Below are positions 26,472-33,706 of a DNA stretch of 64,000 bases, one piece after another. This stretch comes from Planctomycetota bacterium. Its GTDB lineage: Bacteria > Planctomycetota > Phycisphaerae > SM23-33. Positions within the stretch are counted from its first letter, which is position 1. Each line of letters starts with the position of its first letter. Below the pieces are notes generated by a model. It searched no databases, was not told the DNA's origin, and saw only the letters and a list, made by a program, of their open reading frames with translations. The DNA lies in NCBI GenBank assembly GCA_022705325.1, contig JAKJER010000004.1, forward strand, positions 193,724-257,723, read 5' to 3'. A program made the translations under genes and the position numbers.

Positions 26472-28514
26472 ATGAAGACTCAGTTCTACCCCACAATGGT
26501 GGGGGTATTACTGACGGTATCGTGCTCCTGTCTGGCGGCGCCGATCGCGATGTTCGACAGCTCGGGCACGGGAAACCTTCGCACGGACTTCACCGGAACC
26601 ATTGGGGCGTCGTTCACGACCACGGCTGACTTCTCGCCCCAAGTAGGGGCGCTGGGGTTCTTCGACTACACCGGAGACGGCCTGGCCACTAGCCACACGG
26701 TCAACCTCTTTCAAAGCGGCGGCCCGCTGATCGCCTCCGCGGCGATCCCCGCTGGGGCGGGCGGGCAACTGCTGGGCGAATACCGCTACGCGAACATTCC
26801 GGCCGTCACGCTCCAGCCCAACACCTCGTACACGATCGCGGTGGACGTCGCCGGTGGCGGCGGGCAGGACGCTTTCCGCGATCAGAACGGGGCCCTGAAC
26901 TGGGACTCGTACTACGTGGGCACCCAGGCCACGAACACCCGCCGGGCCAAATGGGCCTACGGTACCGGTTCCGAGCCGACCAACAACGGCAATTTCAATG
27001 CGTGTTACGGGCCGGTCAACCTGCTCAGTTCGGCCGCCCCGGCCACCCACACGCTCATCCAGTATGAGGGCGGCGGGACGCTGCGTAATAACCACCAGGG
27101 CACGGTGGGCATGGTCTTTCGCACGGGCGATCAGGCCCTGTGGGTGACGGACCTGGGCATCTACGACGAGGCGTTGGACGGGCTTCAGACGGCCCACGCC
27201 GTAGGGCTGTGGAAGGATTCGACGCAGATTCCACTGGCCTCGGCAACCGTTCCCGCGAATACGGCCGCCATGCTGGAGAAGTCCTTCCGTTTCGTGCCGG
27301 TCGGGCCGGCCCTCCTGCTGCCCAACACGTACTATGTCATCGGCGCTCAGTATCCCGGCGGTGGGGCAGGAGACCGTTTCCGCGACCAGGGCGGTCAGAC
27401 CTTCGACCTGACGGGCCTGGACCCGGCCACGAACACCCGGGCCGCCCGCTGGGTCTCCAGCACGACGCTGACCATTCCAGGCAGCCAGGCGTCCGGGAAT
27501 GCATGCTACACCGGGCCGAACATCAAGACCGTGTCCGCCCCGACGTTGACTCTGGCGAACGTGGCCCAGGCCGGGGTCGCCACCGGTTCATCCCAGGCAT
27601 TTGGTTCGGTCTTCGCTGACGCCAACGACGGCAACCGCGACGGCAACTTCTATACCGGCGGGTCGGTGTGGCATACGACCGATCCGGACACTTCAGCGTG
27701 GTACCAGGTGGACCTCGGGCGGACGCTTAACCTCGATCGCGTCCAGATCTTCCCTCGCACCGACGCTGTCGGCGGCGAGGCCACCGATTTCCGCCTGACG
27801 GTCTACAAGGATGACGGCACGGGCAACCCCGGTCCCATTGCCTGGAGCGATGACTTCCTTACCGACGGTACGCGGATCAGCCGTCCATCCCCGTGGGCGG
27901 GGGCCATACCCGCGGGCGTCAGCGGGCGGTTCGTCAAGCTGGAGCGCCTCTCGGGCAGCCCGCAATTCCTGACTCTCGCGGAGTTCGAGGTGTACGGGCG
28001 CGAGGCGCCCATCGGAGCAAACCTGGCTGCGGGCAAACCGGTGACCGCCTCGCCGGGCGGCTGGGGATCCACACCCGAAGACGGCAACGACAACGACATC
28101 AACGGCAACTTCTACGCCACCGCGGACCGTAGCGTTTACCATTCCGCCGTCGCGGGCGTCGGACAGTTCTGGCAGGTCGATCTGGGCGATACCTTCCCGC
28201 TGGACATGCTGCAACTGTTCGGCCGGGGCGATGCCGGCGGGACTAGCGAGTTCCTCATCGAAGTCCTCGCCGCCGACGCTTCCACAGTGATGTTCTCGGC
28301 CATCGTGCCCGGTCCCAGCCCCAGCCAGTTCGATCTGACCATCCCCGTCGAAGGCATCTCGGGACGCTACATTCGCCTTGAAACCACCCAGAACCAGTTC
28401 CTGGTTCTCACCGAACTGCGCGTCTTCGCGGTGCCCGAGCCGGCCTCACTGGCCCTGCTGGGCCTGGCATCCGCCAGTCTGGTCCGTTATGCCCGCCGGC
28501 GTCGCCGGGCCTGA
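26472..28514 (+). CDS. Secreted discoidin-domain protein with PEP-CTERM sorting signal
   Basis: A 680-aa protein. A signal peptide (about 1-24) is followed by two tandem beta-sandwich repeats of about 175 residues, each with GxVG/GTIGxxFxT openings and a PNTxYxIAxxxxGGGxxDxFRDQ ending. Two F5/8-type C (discoidin-like) modules follow, each with a WYQVDLG or FWQVDLG strand, which usually bind carbohydrates. The C-terminus is VPEPASLALLGL, a hydrophobic helix and RRRRR: a PEP-CTERM signal processed by an exosortase and associated with exopolysaccharide-producing bacteria. No exosortase is in this window. The start has AGGAGAG about 5 nt upstream and its own strong promoter. Confidence 0.88.
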   Translation: MKTQFYPTMVGVLLTVSCSCLAAPIAMFDSSGTGNLRTDFTGTIGASFTTTADFSPQVGALGFFDYTGDGLATSHTVNLFQSGGPLIASAAIPAGAGGQLLGEYRYANIPAVTLQPNTSYTIAVDVAGGGGQDAFRDQNGALNWDSYYVGTQATNTRRAKWAYGTGSEPTNNGNFNACYGPVNLLSSAAPATHTLIQYEGGGTLRNNHQGTVGMVFRTGDQALWVTDLGIYDEALDGLQTAHAVGLWKDSTQIPLASATVPANTAAMLEKSFRFVPVGPALLLPNTYYVIGAQYPGGGAGDRFRDQGGQTFDLTGLDPATNTRAARWVSSTTLTIPGSQASGNACYTGPNIKTVSAPTLTLANVAQAGVATGSSQAFGSVFADANDGNRDGNFYTGGSVWHTTDPDTSAWYQVDLGRTLNLDRVQIFPRTDAVGGEATDFRLTVYKDDGTGNPGPIAWSDDFLTDGTRISRPSPWAGAIPAGVSGRFVKLERLSGSPQFLTLAEFEVYGREAPIGANLAAGKPVTASPGGWGSTPEDGNDNDINGNFYATADRSVYHSAVAGVGQFWQVDLGDTFPLDMLQLFGRGDAGGTSEFLIEVLAADASTVMFSAIVPGPSPSQFDLTIPVEGISGRYIRLETTQNQFLVLTELRVFAVPEPASLALLGLASASLVRYARRRRRA

Positions 28515-28555
28515 CGCTGTCTGGTCACTGAGGTGCCTGTGCAAGTATTGTGCTC

Positions 28556-28583
28556 TTGATGGGCGGCGGAGCGGCAGTATGAT
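28556..28583 (+). promoter_or_regulatory. sigma70-like promoter for the arylsulfatase gene
   Basis: TTGATG, 16-nt spacer, TATGAT. It overlaps upstream in-frame ATGs near 28579, supporting the start at 28648. Confidence 0.55.
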
Positions 28584-28647
28584 GAATGTGCCGATCCGGT
28601 CCGCCGTTCCTCTCCGCCGGCTGGCCCGGTCGGGCGAGGAGCCATCC

Positions 28648-30651
28648 ATGCTGACGCGACCCGTGCCCCTGTCTGCTTGTCTTTCGGCGACACTGTTGCT
28701 TGCACTGACCAGCCTCCCCCTTCGCGCCGCCGATGGGCCGCGCAAACCCAACATCATCGTCTTCCTCGTCGACGACATGGGCTGGATGGACTGCGGGGCG
28801 TACGGCTCGCAGTACTACCAGACGCCCCGGATTGATCGCTTCGCGACGGGCGGCATGCGGTTCACCAACGCCTACGCCCAGCCGCTGTGCTCGCCCACCC
28901 GCGCGTGCCTGCTGACGGGCCAATACTCCGCCCGCCACGGCATCACCAGCGCCACCGGGCACCTGCCGCCCCAGCCGGCGGGCTTTGCCTTCCTGCCCGC
29001 CAGCGGTCCGCCCAACCAGCCGACGCTGGTGCCCCAGAGCAAGAACTACCTCGATCCGGCGGAGTATACGCTGGCCGAGTGCCTGCGCGACGCGGGCTAC
29101 CGCACGGCCCACATCGGCAAGTGGCATCTGGGTCTCACCCGTCCGCACTGGCCCGAGCGACAGGGCTTCGACGTGGCCTTTCACTGCCATCCCGACCCTG
29201 GCCCGCCGGGCAACTACTTCTCGCCGTACGGCGTGACCGGCGAGGGCGAGCCGCGGGGCAAGATGAAAGTCGGCACCATCACCGACGGACCGCCGGGCGA
29301 GTACATCATGGACCGCCTGGCCGACGAGGCGGTCAGATTCATCCAGGCCAACCGCGACCGCCCGTTCTTCCTGAACCTCTGGAGCTACGGCGTGCACGGG
29401 CCCTGGGGGCACAAGGTCCAGTACACGCGCCAGTTCGCCGCCCGCGAGGATCCCCGCGGCGTGCAGGGCAATCCCATCATGGCCTCCATGCTCCGCAGCG
29501 TCGACGAGTGCTTCGGGCGGATCCTCGACACGGTTGACCGCCTGGGCCTGGCGGACAACACCATCATCGTCTTCTGCTCCGACAACGGCGGCAACACCCA
29601 CAGCAACACGCCCGACGACGCCAAGAGCCGCAAGCGCCGCAGCGACGACCCGCTGCTGCGGGACTGGCGCAAATGGGCGGGCGACCGGCCGCCCACCAAC
29701 AATTCCCCGCTGCGAGACGGCAAAGGCACGCTCTATGAAGGCGGCACACGCGTGCCGCTGGTCTGGGTCTGGCCCGGGCGCATCAAGAGCGGTACGGTCA
29801 GCGAAGCCATCGTCGGACACATCGACCTGTACCCCACGCTGCTGGAGTTGATCGGCGTGGACCGCCCCAAGCAGCAGAAGATGGACGGCGTCGGCTACGC
29901 CTGCGTTCTGAAGCAGACGGGCGAACTGAAGCGACGGGCGTTCTTCAACTACTTCCCGCACCTGCGCAGCCCGGGCCGCGCGGGCGGCGTGTGGGTCCGC
30001 AGCGGCGACTGGAAGCTCATCCGCTGGTTCGGCCTGGCCGCCGGCGATCCGGCCGCTCACGAACTGTACAACCTCCGCGAGGACATCGGCGAGAACAAGA
30101 ACCTCGCCGCCGACCAGCCGGCCCGCGTCAAGGAACTCGACGCGCTCATCGATGCCTTCCTGGCAGATACCGGCGCGACGTACCCGAGACCCAACCCGGC
30201 CTACCGTCCGTCCGCCGCCACGACCAGGCCCGCCGTGGCCGACCCACTGGAGGGTTGGAAGGCCCGCCAGTGCCAGGCGGCCGTGAAGGACGGCGTGCTC
30301 ACCGTGACCGGGACTGGCAAGGAAGGGACGGTCTTCCTGGGCTATGCCGCGGGGCGACATCGCGGCCCGGCCGTGCTGACATTCCGCGCCCGTACCGCGG
30401 GCGGGGGCGCGGGCAAGCTCGAATGGCGCCCCGGCGGGGGGGCCGAGACGGCCGGCTCGGGCTCAGCCCCCTTCGAGCTGTCCGCCGGCGACTGGCGCGA
30501 GCTGACCGTTGAGATCCCCGCTGCCGGTCTGCCGGGCGTCATCCGCCTCTACCTGCCCGCCCACGAGAAGCCGGTCGAGATCGACTGGATCGAACTGCGC
30601 CCCAAGGCCGCCACCGCCCGCGGCCAGCGATGGGAGTTCGGCGGCAAGTAG
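28648..30651 (+). CDS. Exported Cys-type sulfatase with C-terminal beta-domain
   Basis: A 667-aa protein with a signal peptide (about 1-27). Sulfatase motifs: metal aspartates D42-D43 (FLVDDMGW), the formylglycine site CSPTR (C81-R85), and further ligands around FCSDNGGNTH. It removes sulfate esters and needs oxidation of C81 by a formylglycine-generating enzyme, which is not in this window. Residues about 530-660 after the sulfatase fold form an extra beta-sandwich (DPLEGWKARQC to EIDWIELRP) resembling carbohydrate-binding modules, so it may be held on a polymer. The start has GAGGAG upstream and matches the promoter. The low-GC island begins immediately after its stop. Confidence 0.92.
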   Translation: MLTRPVPLSACLSATLLLALTSLPLRAADGPRKPNIIVFLVDDMGWMDCGAYGSQYYQTPRIDRFATGGMRFTNAYAQPLCSPTRACLLTGQYSARHGITSATGHLPPQPAGFAFLPASGPPNQPTLVPQSKNYLDPAEYTLAECLRDAGYRTAHIGKWHLGLTRPHWPERQGFDVAFHCHPDPGPPGNYFSPYGVTGEGEPRGKMKVGTITDGPPGEYIMDRLADEAVRFIQANRDRPFFLNLWSYGVHGPWGHKVQYTRQFAAREDPRGVQGNPIMASMLRSVDECFGRILDTVDRLGLADNTIIVFCSDNGGNTHSNTPDDAKSRKRRSDDPLLRDWRKWAGDRPPTNNSPLRDGKGTLYEGGTRVPLVWVWPGRIKSGTVSEAIVGHIDLYPTLLELIGVDRPKQQKMDGVGYACVLKQTGELKRRAFFNYFPHLRSPGRAGGVWVRSGDWKLIRWFGLAAGDPAAHELYNLREDIGENKNLAADQPARVKELDALIDAFLADTGATYPRPNPAYRPSAATTRPAVADPLEGWKARQCQAAVKDGVLTVTGTGKEGTVFLGYAAGRHRGPAVLTFRARTAGGGAGKLEWRPGGGAETAGSGSAPFELSAGDWRELTVEIPAAGLPGVIRLYLPAHEKPVEIDWIELRPKAATARGQRWEFGGK

Positions 30652-30683
30652 CGACAAGCGGATTGGCAACTTCTACAAGAACA

Positions 30684-30711
30684 TTGATCCCGCTGGTGCT
30701 TTCACTAGAAT
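30684..30711 (+). promoter_or_regulatory. Possible promoter of the low-GC island
   Basis: TTGATC, 16-nt spacer, TAGAAT, about 55 nt before the ATG at 30768. It lies in the AT-richer sequence that begins right after the sulfatase stop. Confidence 0.4.
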
Positions 30712-30767
30712 ACCTAGAGGTATTGGAGTTACATTTGCGCAGAAGCAAGCAAATCCTGGTGGACCCG

Positions 30768-31793
30768 ATGGTTGGGTGTATGGATTCCAGCCTGGCCGTC
30801 GTCAACCATGAAGCGTGTCTGCGGGTTGCCAAGCAGATCAAGGAGTGGAATGTCCCCGCTGACTACGAGGATATTGCGCTTGACGACCTGTCTTGCAAGG
30901 AGATAGGGAACTTCTTTCTTCTTCTGGTTTCCATTTGTCATCAGACGTCCCCGACTGGGAAACTGCTGTTGGAAGGCATCGTGAACGGCAAGTATCGTAG
31001 AGGGTGGGACTACTTGGCCTCGCGGCTAGAAGTCGATGTTCGGCAGGACAGGCTACTTCTGCGTCCCGAGTCTTGGTCCCAGGTGACACCCAAGAAGGTA
31101 ACCGAGCTATTCAGAGACAGTCAATATGGTGATCGCCTTGTCAACGTAGAGAGACGTTCCGAGTTGGTTAGGGACCTCGGGAAAGTAATGAAGGAGCATG
31201 GTTGGAATTCCGCCGACGATATCTACAAAGTGGCACATGGTCGTGTGGCCGGAGAATCCCCAAACCTTTTTGAGCTATTAGGTCGATTCAAAGCATACTC
31301 AGACCCAGTACGCAAGAAGTCGTCTTTCTTTCTCTCGCTTATGCGGAACTCAGGGCTTTGGCAGTACCCAGACGAGTCAAACCTCGGCCCGCCAGTAGAT
31401 TATCATGAGGTGCGTGGACATCTTCGGATCGGCACGGTGTGCGTGGCCAGTCTTGAACTTCGGAACAAGCTGCTGCACCGGAAGGTGGTCAGCCTGGAAG
31501 AAGACTTGGCTGTCCGTGGTGCAGTATTCAATGCGATAATGCTGATATCACGGGCGTGCGGCCCATGCACGCCGAGCCAACTACACTACTTGTTTTGGAA
31601 CGTCTTCCGGTCGTGTTGTACTCGGGAGAAGCCCCACTGCCGAACTTGCCCGTACGACTGTGATTTACCCAGTCAGTATGTCCCGTTGACGTTCATCGAC
31701 CACGAAAGGCGTTGTCCGTTCTCCTTCATATGCACGAGCTCGAGTGTGCCCGTCAAGTACTATGACCACGTCTTTGAAACAGACTACTACTGA
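30768..31793 (+). CDS. Endonuclease III/MutY-like iron-sulfur glycosylase-superfamily protein (divergent)
   Basis: A 341-aa soluble protein in markedly lower-GC DNA. The C-terminal half carries PPVDYHEVRG with an aspartate at D211, positioned like the catalytic Asp of HhH-GPD glycosylases (VDTHxxR in endonuclease III). A cysteine loop follows: C284-x6-C291-x2-C294-x3-C298 (CTREKPHCRTCPYDC), nearly the 4Fe-4S loop of MutY and Nth, which is C-x6-C-x2-C-x5-C. A conventional helix-hairpin-helix glycine loop is not seen, so it is remote. It may excise modified bases or ribonucleosides. More cysteines occur in the last 40 residues. The start is uncertain: ATG 30768 has GGTGGA nearby, but the frame is open upstream. 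The membrane gene is 15 bp downstream. Confidence 0.7.
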   Translation: MVGCMDSSLAVVNHEACLRVAKQIKEWNVPADYEDIALDDLSCKEIGNFFLLLVSICHQTSPTGKLLLEGIVNGKYRRGWDYLASRLEVDVRQDRLLLRPESWSQVTPKKVTELFRDSQYGDRLVNVERRSELVRDLGKVMKEHGWNSADDIYKVAHGRVAGESPNLFELLGRFKAYSDPVRKKSSFFLSLMRNSGLWQYPDESNLGPPVDYHEVRGHLRIGTVCVASLELRNKLLHRKVVSLEEDLAVRGAVFNAIMLISRACGPCTPSQLHYLFWNVFRSCCTREKPHCRTCPYDCDLPSQYVPLTFIDHERRCPFSFICTSSSVPVKYYDHVFETDYY

Positions 31794-31808
31794 TACAGGG
31801 AATCCGAC

Positions 31809-32516
31809 ATGTCGGGGACAAACACGCAGGCAAGAGAACTGAGATTCATCTTCGTCCAGATGCTTTTTGCATTGGCAATAGCTGAGATTGCCCGCAAAGC
31901 ATATCCTCTATTGGCCATTTGGCTACTGAACGGTGCGGGTTTCACAGTGGTATTGCCGGGGCTGAGCCATCTCTTCTTAGCCTTAATCGTTGTGGGGTCC
32001 AGTTGGGTGGGCTGGGCAAACAGCCGTGCCAGCGCAAAGCAACGGTGGTCCGTTGACCGTACATTGAGTGGGCCATTTGTGGTCCTATTAGCGGATGTGA
32101 TTCTGGTGGTACTGTACTTCTTGTTGATTAGCCAAGCAGAGAATCCCGATAGTGCGGGCAACATGGCAAGACCCAATGCTCTGGACGAAGCATTGGTGCT
32201 GACTATTATCTTCTGCGGATACGTCGTGTGGGATGCTTTGACGAAACTCGGCCGACTTCCGTGTCACAGGTTTCTGACTAGAACGTGGATAACTTGGGTG
32301 TGTACTCTTCTGTGCCTTGTGACCTACACCTATATTGCATGCGCTCGAAGTATAGCCGGCGTTGTTGTGGCGGATGTTGTTCTTCTGGGCATTGTCATCA
32401 CCTTCCGTGCTTTCAAAGATGAACAATCCGGGATATGTGTCCCTCGGGTGGGCCTTGCATGCCTTATGGTCACGGTCGTTGTGGTGATATTCTTTGCGGT
32501 ATTCTACTCGATGTAA
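31809..32516 (+). CDS. Polytopic membrane protein of unknown family, partner of the glycosylase-like gene
   Basis: A 235-aa protein with about seven to eight hydrophobic segments (for example residues 12-45, 52-70, 86-106, 121-137, 160-180, 183-201 and 213-233) and short loops. Charged loops contain VGWANSRASAKQRW and a cluster around residue 205. No transporter, protease or channel motif is recognised. It starts 15 bp after the glycosylase-like gene with AGGGA at good spacing, so the two are one operon. It shares that gene's low GC and its use of codons such as TTA and ATA that are rare in neighbouring genes. A membrane effector or anchor for the upstream protein is possible but unsupported by homology. 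Confidence 0.7.
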   Translation: MSGTNTQARELRFIFVQMLFALAIAEIARKAYPLLAIWLLNGAGFTVVLPGLSHLFLALIVVGSSWVGWANSRASAKQRWSVDRTLSGPFVVLLADVILVVLYFLLISQAENPDSAGNMARPNALDEALVLTIIFCGYVVWDALTKLGRLPCHRFLTRTWITWVCTLLCLVTYTYIACARSIAGVVVADVVLLGIVITFRAFKDEQSGICVPRVGLACLMVTVVVVIFFAVFYSM

Positions 32517-32810
32517 TCCAGTCTGTTTTTGGCCGCTCCCGCTTTGGACGCATGAGCTGCGAGCATCAAGCGTAGGGGATTATTGCTTCCACCCGGAGCT
32601 GGACGGTCGTTCCTCTTGTTCCGCACGTGGGTCCGCCTGATCTGTCGATTTGTGGGTTGTGAACCCATGTCCGCCGGGTGCTCTGGAGGCCTTCCGGGGC
32701 GGACGGGCTTGCCATAACCATCATCAACTCGATGTAGGCGAGGTTAGGTTGTGAGCAGGTCCTTGGACGGGGTGGCATCTGGCTTTCGCTGGGGTCCGGC
32801 AGTGCCGACC
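32517..32810. other. Intergenic region at the right edge of the low-GC island
   Basis: No gene is recognised. A small hairpin (GTGGGTT-GTG-AACCCAT near 32653-32669) may terminate the island operon. I found no direct repeat pairing this edge with the left edge at about 30652, and no integrase or tRNA. Confidence 0.35.
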
Positions 32811-33527
32811 TCACCCCTGGTAGTACCACGAGAATCGGCCGATGATCTCCCCCTTCCCGATCGAGTAGACAAGATGGATATCTCCATCATCGACGCCCCG
32901 CGGGACCACGCACAGCAGGATATAGTCACCAATCCGCCGCGCGGCAGACAAGGTGGCCCCGTCGCCCGGGCGAATTCGCCCGGCATATGTCAGAGCCTTG
33001 CGGACAATCGCGGGGTTAAGCGCCCGGGCATACGCGATATCCTTGTCGTTTGGCCTGCTCATCGCGTCGGGATGCAGCCTCTGCCCATGGACGAAGACGA
33101 CCCGCTCCCCGTCCATCTGGAACAGGTCTCTGGCCGGGCTTCGCCGCAGGACTCTCTCGACGTTCACGAGGTCGTGTGAGCGGTAGGTGAGCCGGCACGT
33201 GTCGCCAGGCGCGAGTTCGCTCAGGATCGGGAAATGGCCGCCTCGGGTCTGTCCGTTGTCCGGATAGAACACGACGCCAAGCGGCTCGCGGACCTCGAAG
33301 GGACAGCAGATCACGTCGAACGCGACGCGAGCCTTCTGCCTCCGCGTGGGGAGGTTCTCGACAGTCCCAACCACGGCGATGATCTCATACGTGCCCTCAA
33401 GGGCCGTGGACGTCGGCTCGCGTGAACGATCCGCCGGCGCGGGCGCGCCGCCATCCTGGCAGGACGCAAGCAGCGCCGCAGCCGCCCCACACGCAATGGT
33501 TGCCACAAGTATCTCTATCGTCCTCAT
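32811..33527 (-). CDS. Hypothetical lipoprotein
   Basis: A 238-aa protein. The signal peptide ends in a lipobox (LLASC), so it is lipid-anchored outside the cytoplasm. A short Pro/Ser-rich linker follows. The remainder is mixed alpha/beta, with a strand-rich part (YEIIAVVGTVENL, ARVAFDVICC) resembling a small OB-like or beta-barrel fold and a C-terminal helix plus strand (GDYILLCVVPRG). No enzyme motif is seen. The ATG at 33527 was chosen because it directly begins the signal peptide. It is transcribed divergently from the large AsmA-like gene. Confidence 0.7.
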   Translation of the reverse strand: MRTIEILVATIACGAAAALLASCQDGGAPAPADRSREPTSTALEGTYEIIAVVGTVENLPTRRQKARVAFDVICCPFEVREPLGVVFYPDNGQTRGGHFPILSELAPGDTCRLTYRSHDLVNVERVLRRSPARDLFQMDGERVVFVHGQRLHPDAMSRPNDKDIAYARALNPAIVRKALTYAGRIRPGDGATLSAARRIGDYILLCVVPRGVDDGDIHLVYSIGKGEIIGRFSWYYQG

Positions 33528-33616
33528 CAGATCACCAACCCGGGCCAAGCTGTCCTGGTCCTTTCTGCTGTTGCAGCGCGTTCGACTGGTACGCCGGGGG
33601 TGGCCGTGCTATGGTT

Positions 33617-33635
33617 TTGGACGCGCCGTGTCCAA
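33617..33635. promoter_or_regulatory. Inverted repeat in the divergent promoter region (possible operator)
   Basis: TTGGAC and GTCCAA flank a 7-nt centre in the 179-bp region between the lipoprotein and AsmA-like genes. It is a perfect 6+6 palindrome of the size bound by dimeric regulators, but no second copy was seen. Confidence 0.25.
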
Positions 33636-33706
33636 GACGGTTCCCGGGGCTGGTTTCGGGAAGGAACGGCTTTGAAAACCTCCTTGTCGGCGGGTACTCT
33701 GGAGGC

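Noticed and set aside
32640..32670. Hairpin suggesting a tRNA near the right edge of the low-GC island
   Set aside because: Only one short stem; no cloverleaf, acceptor stem or CCA could be drawn.
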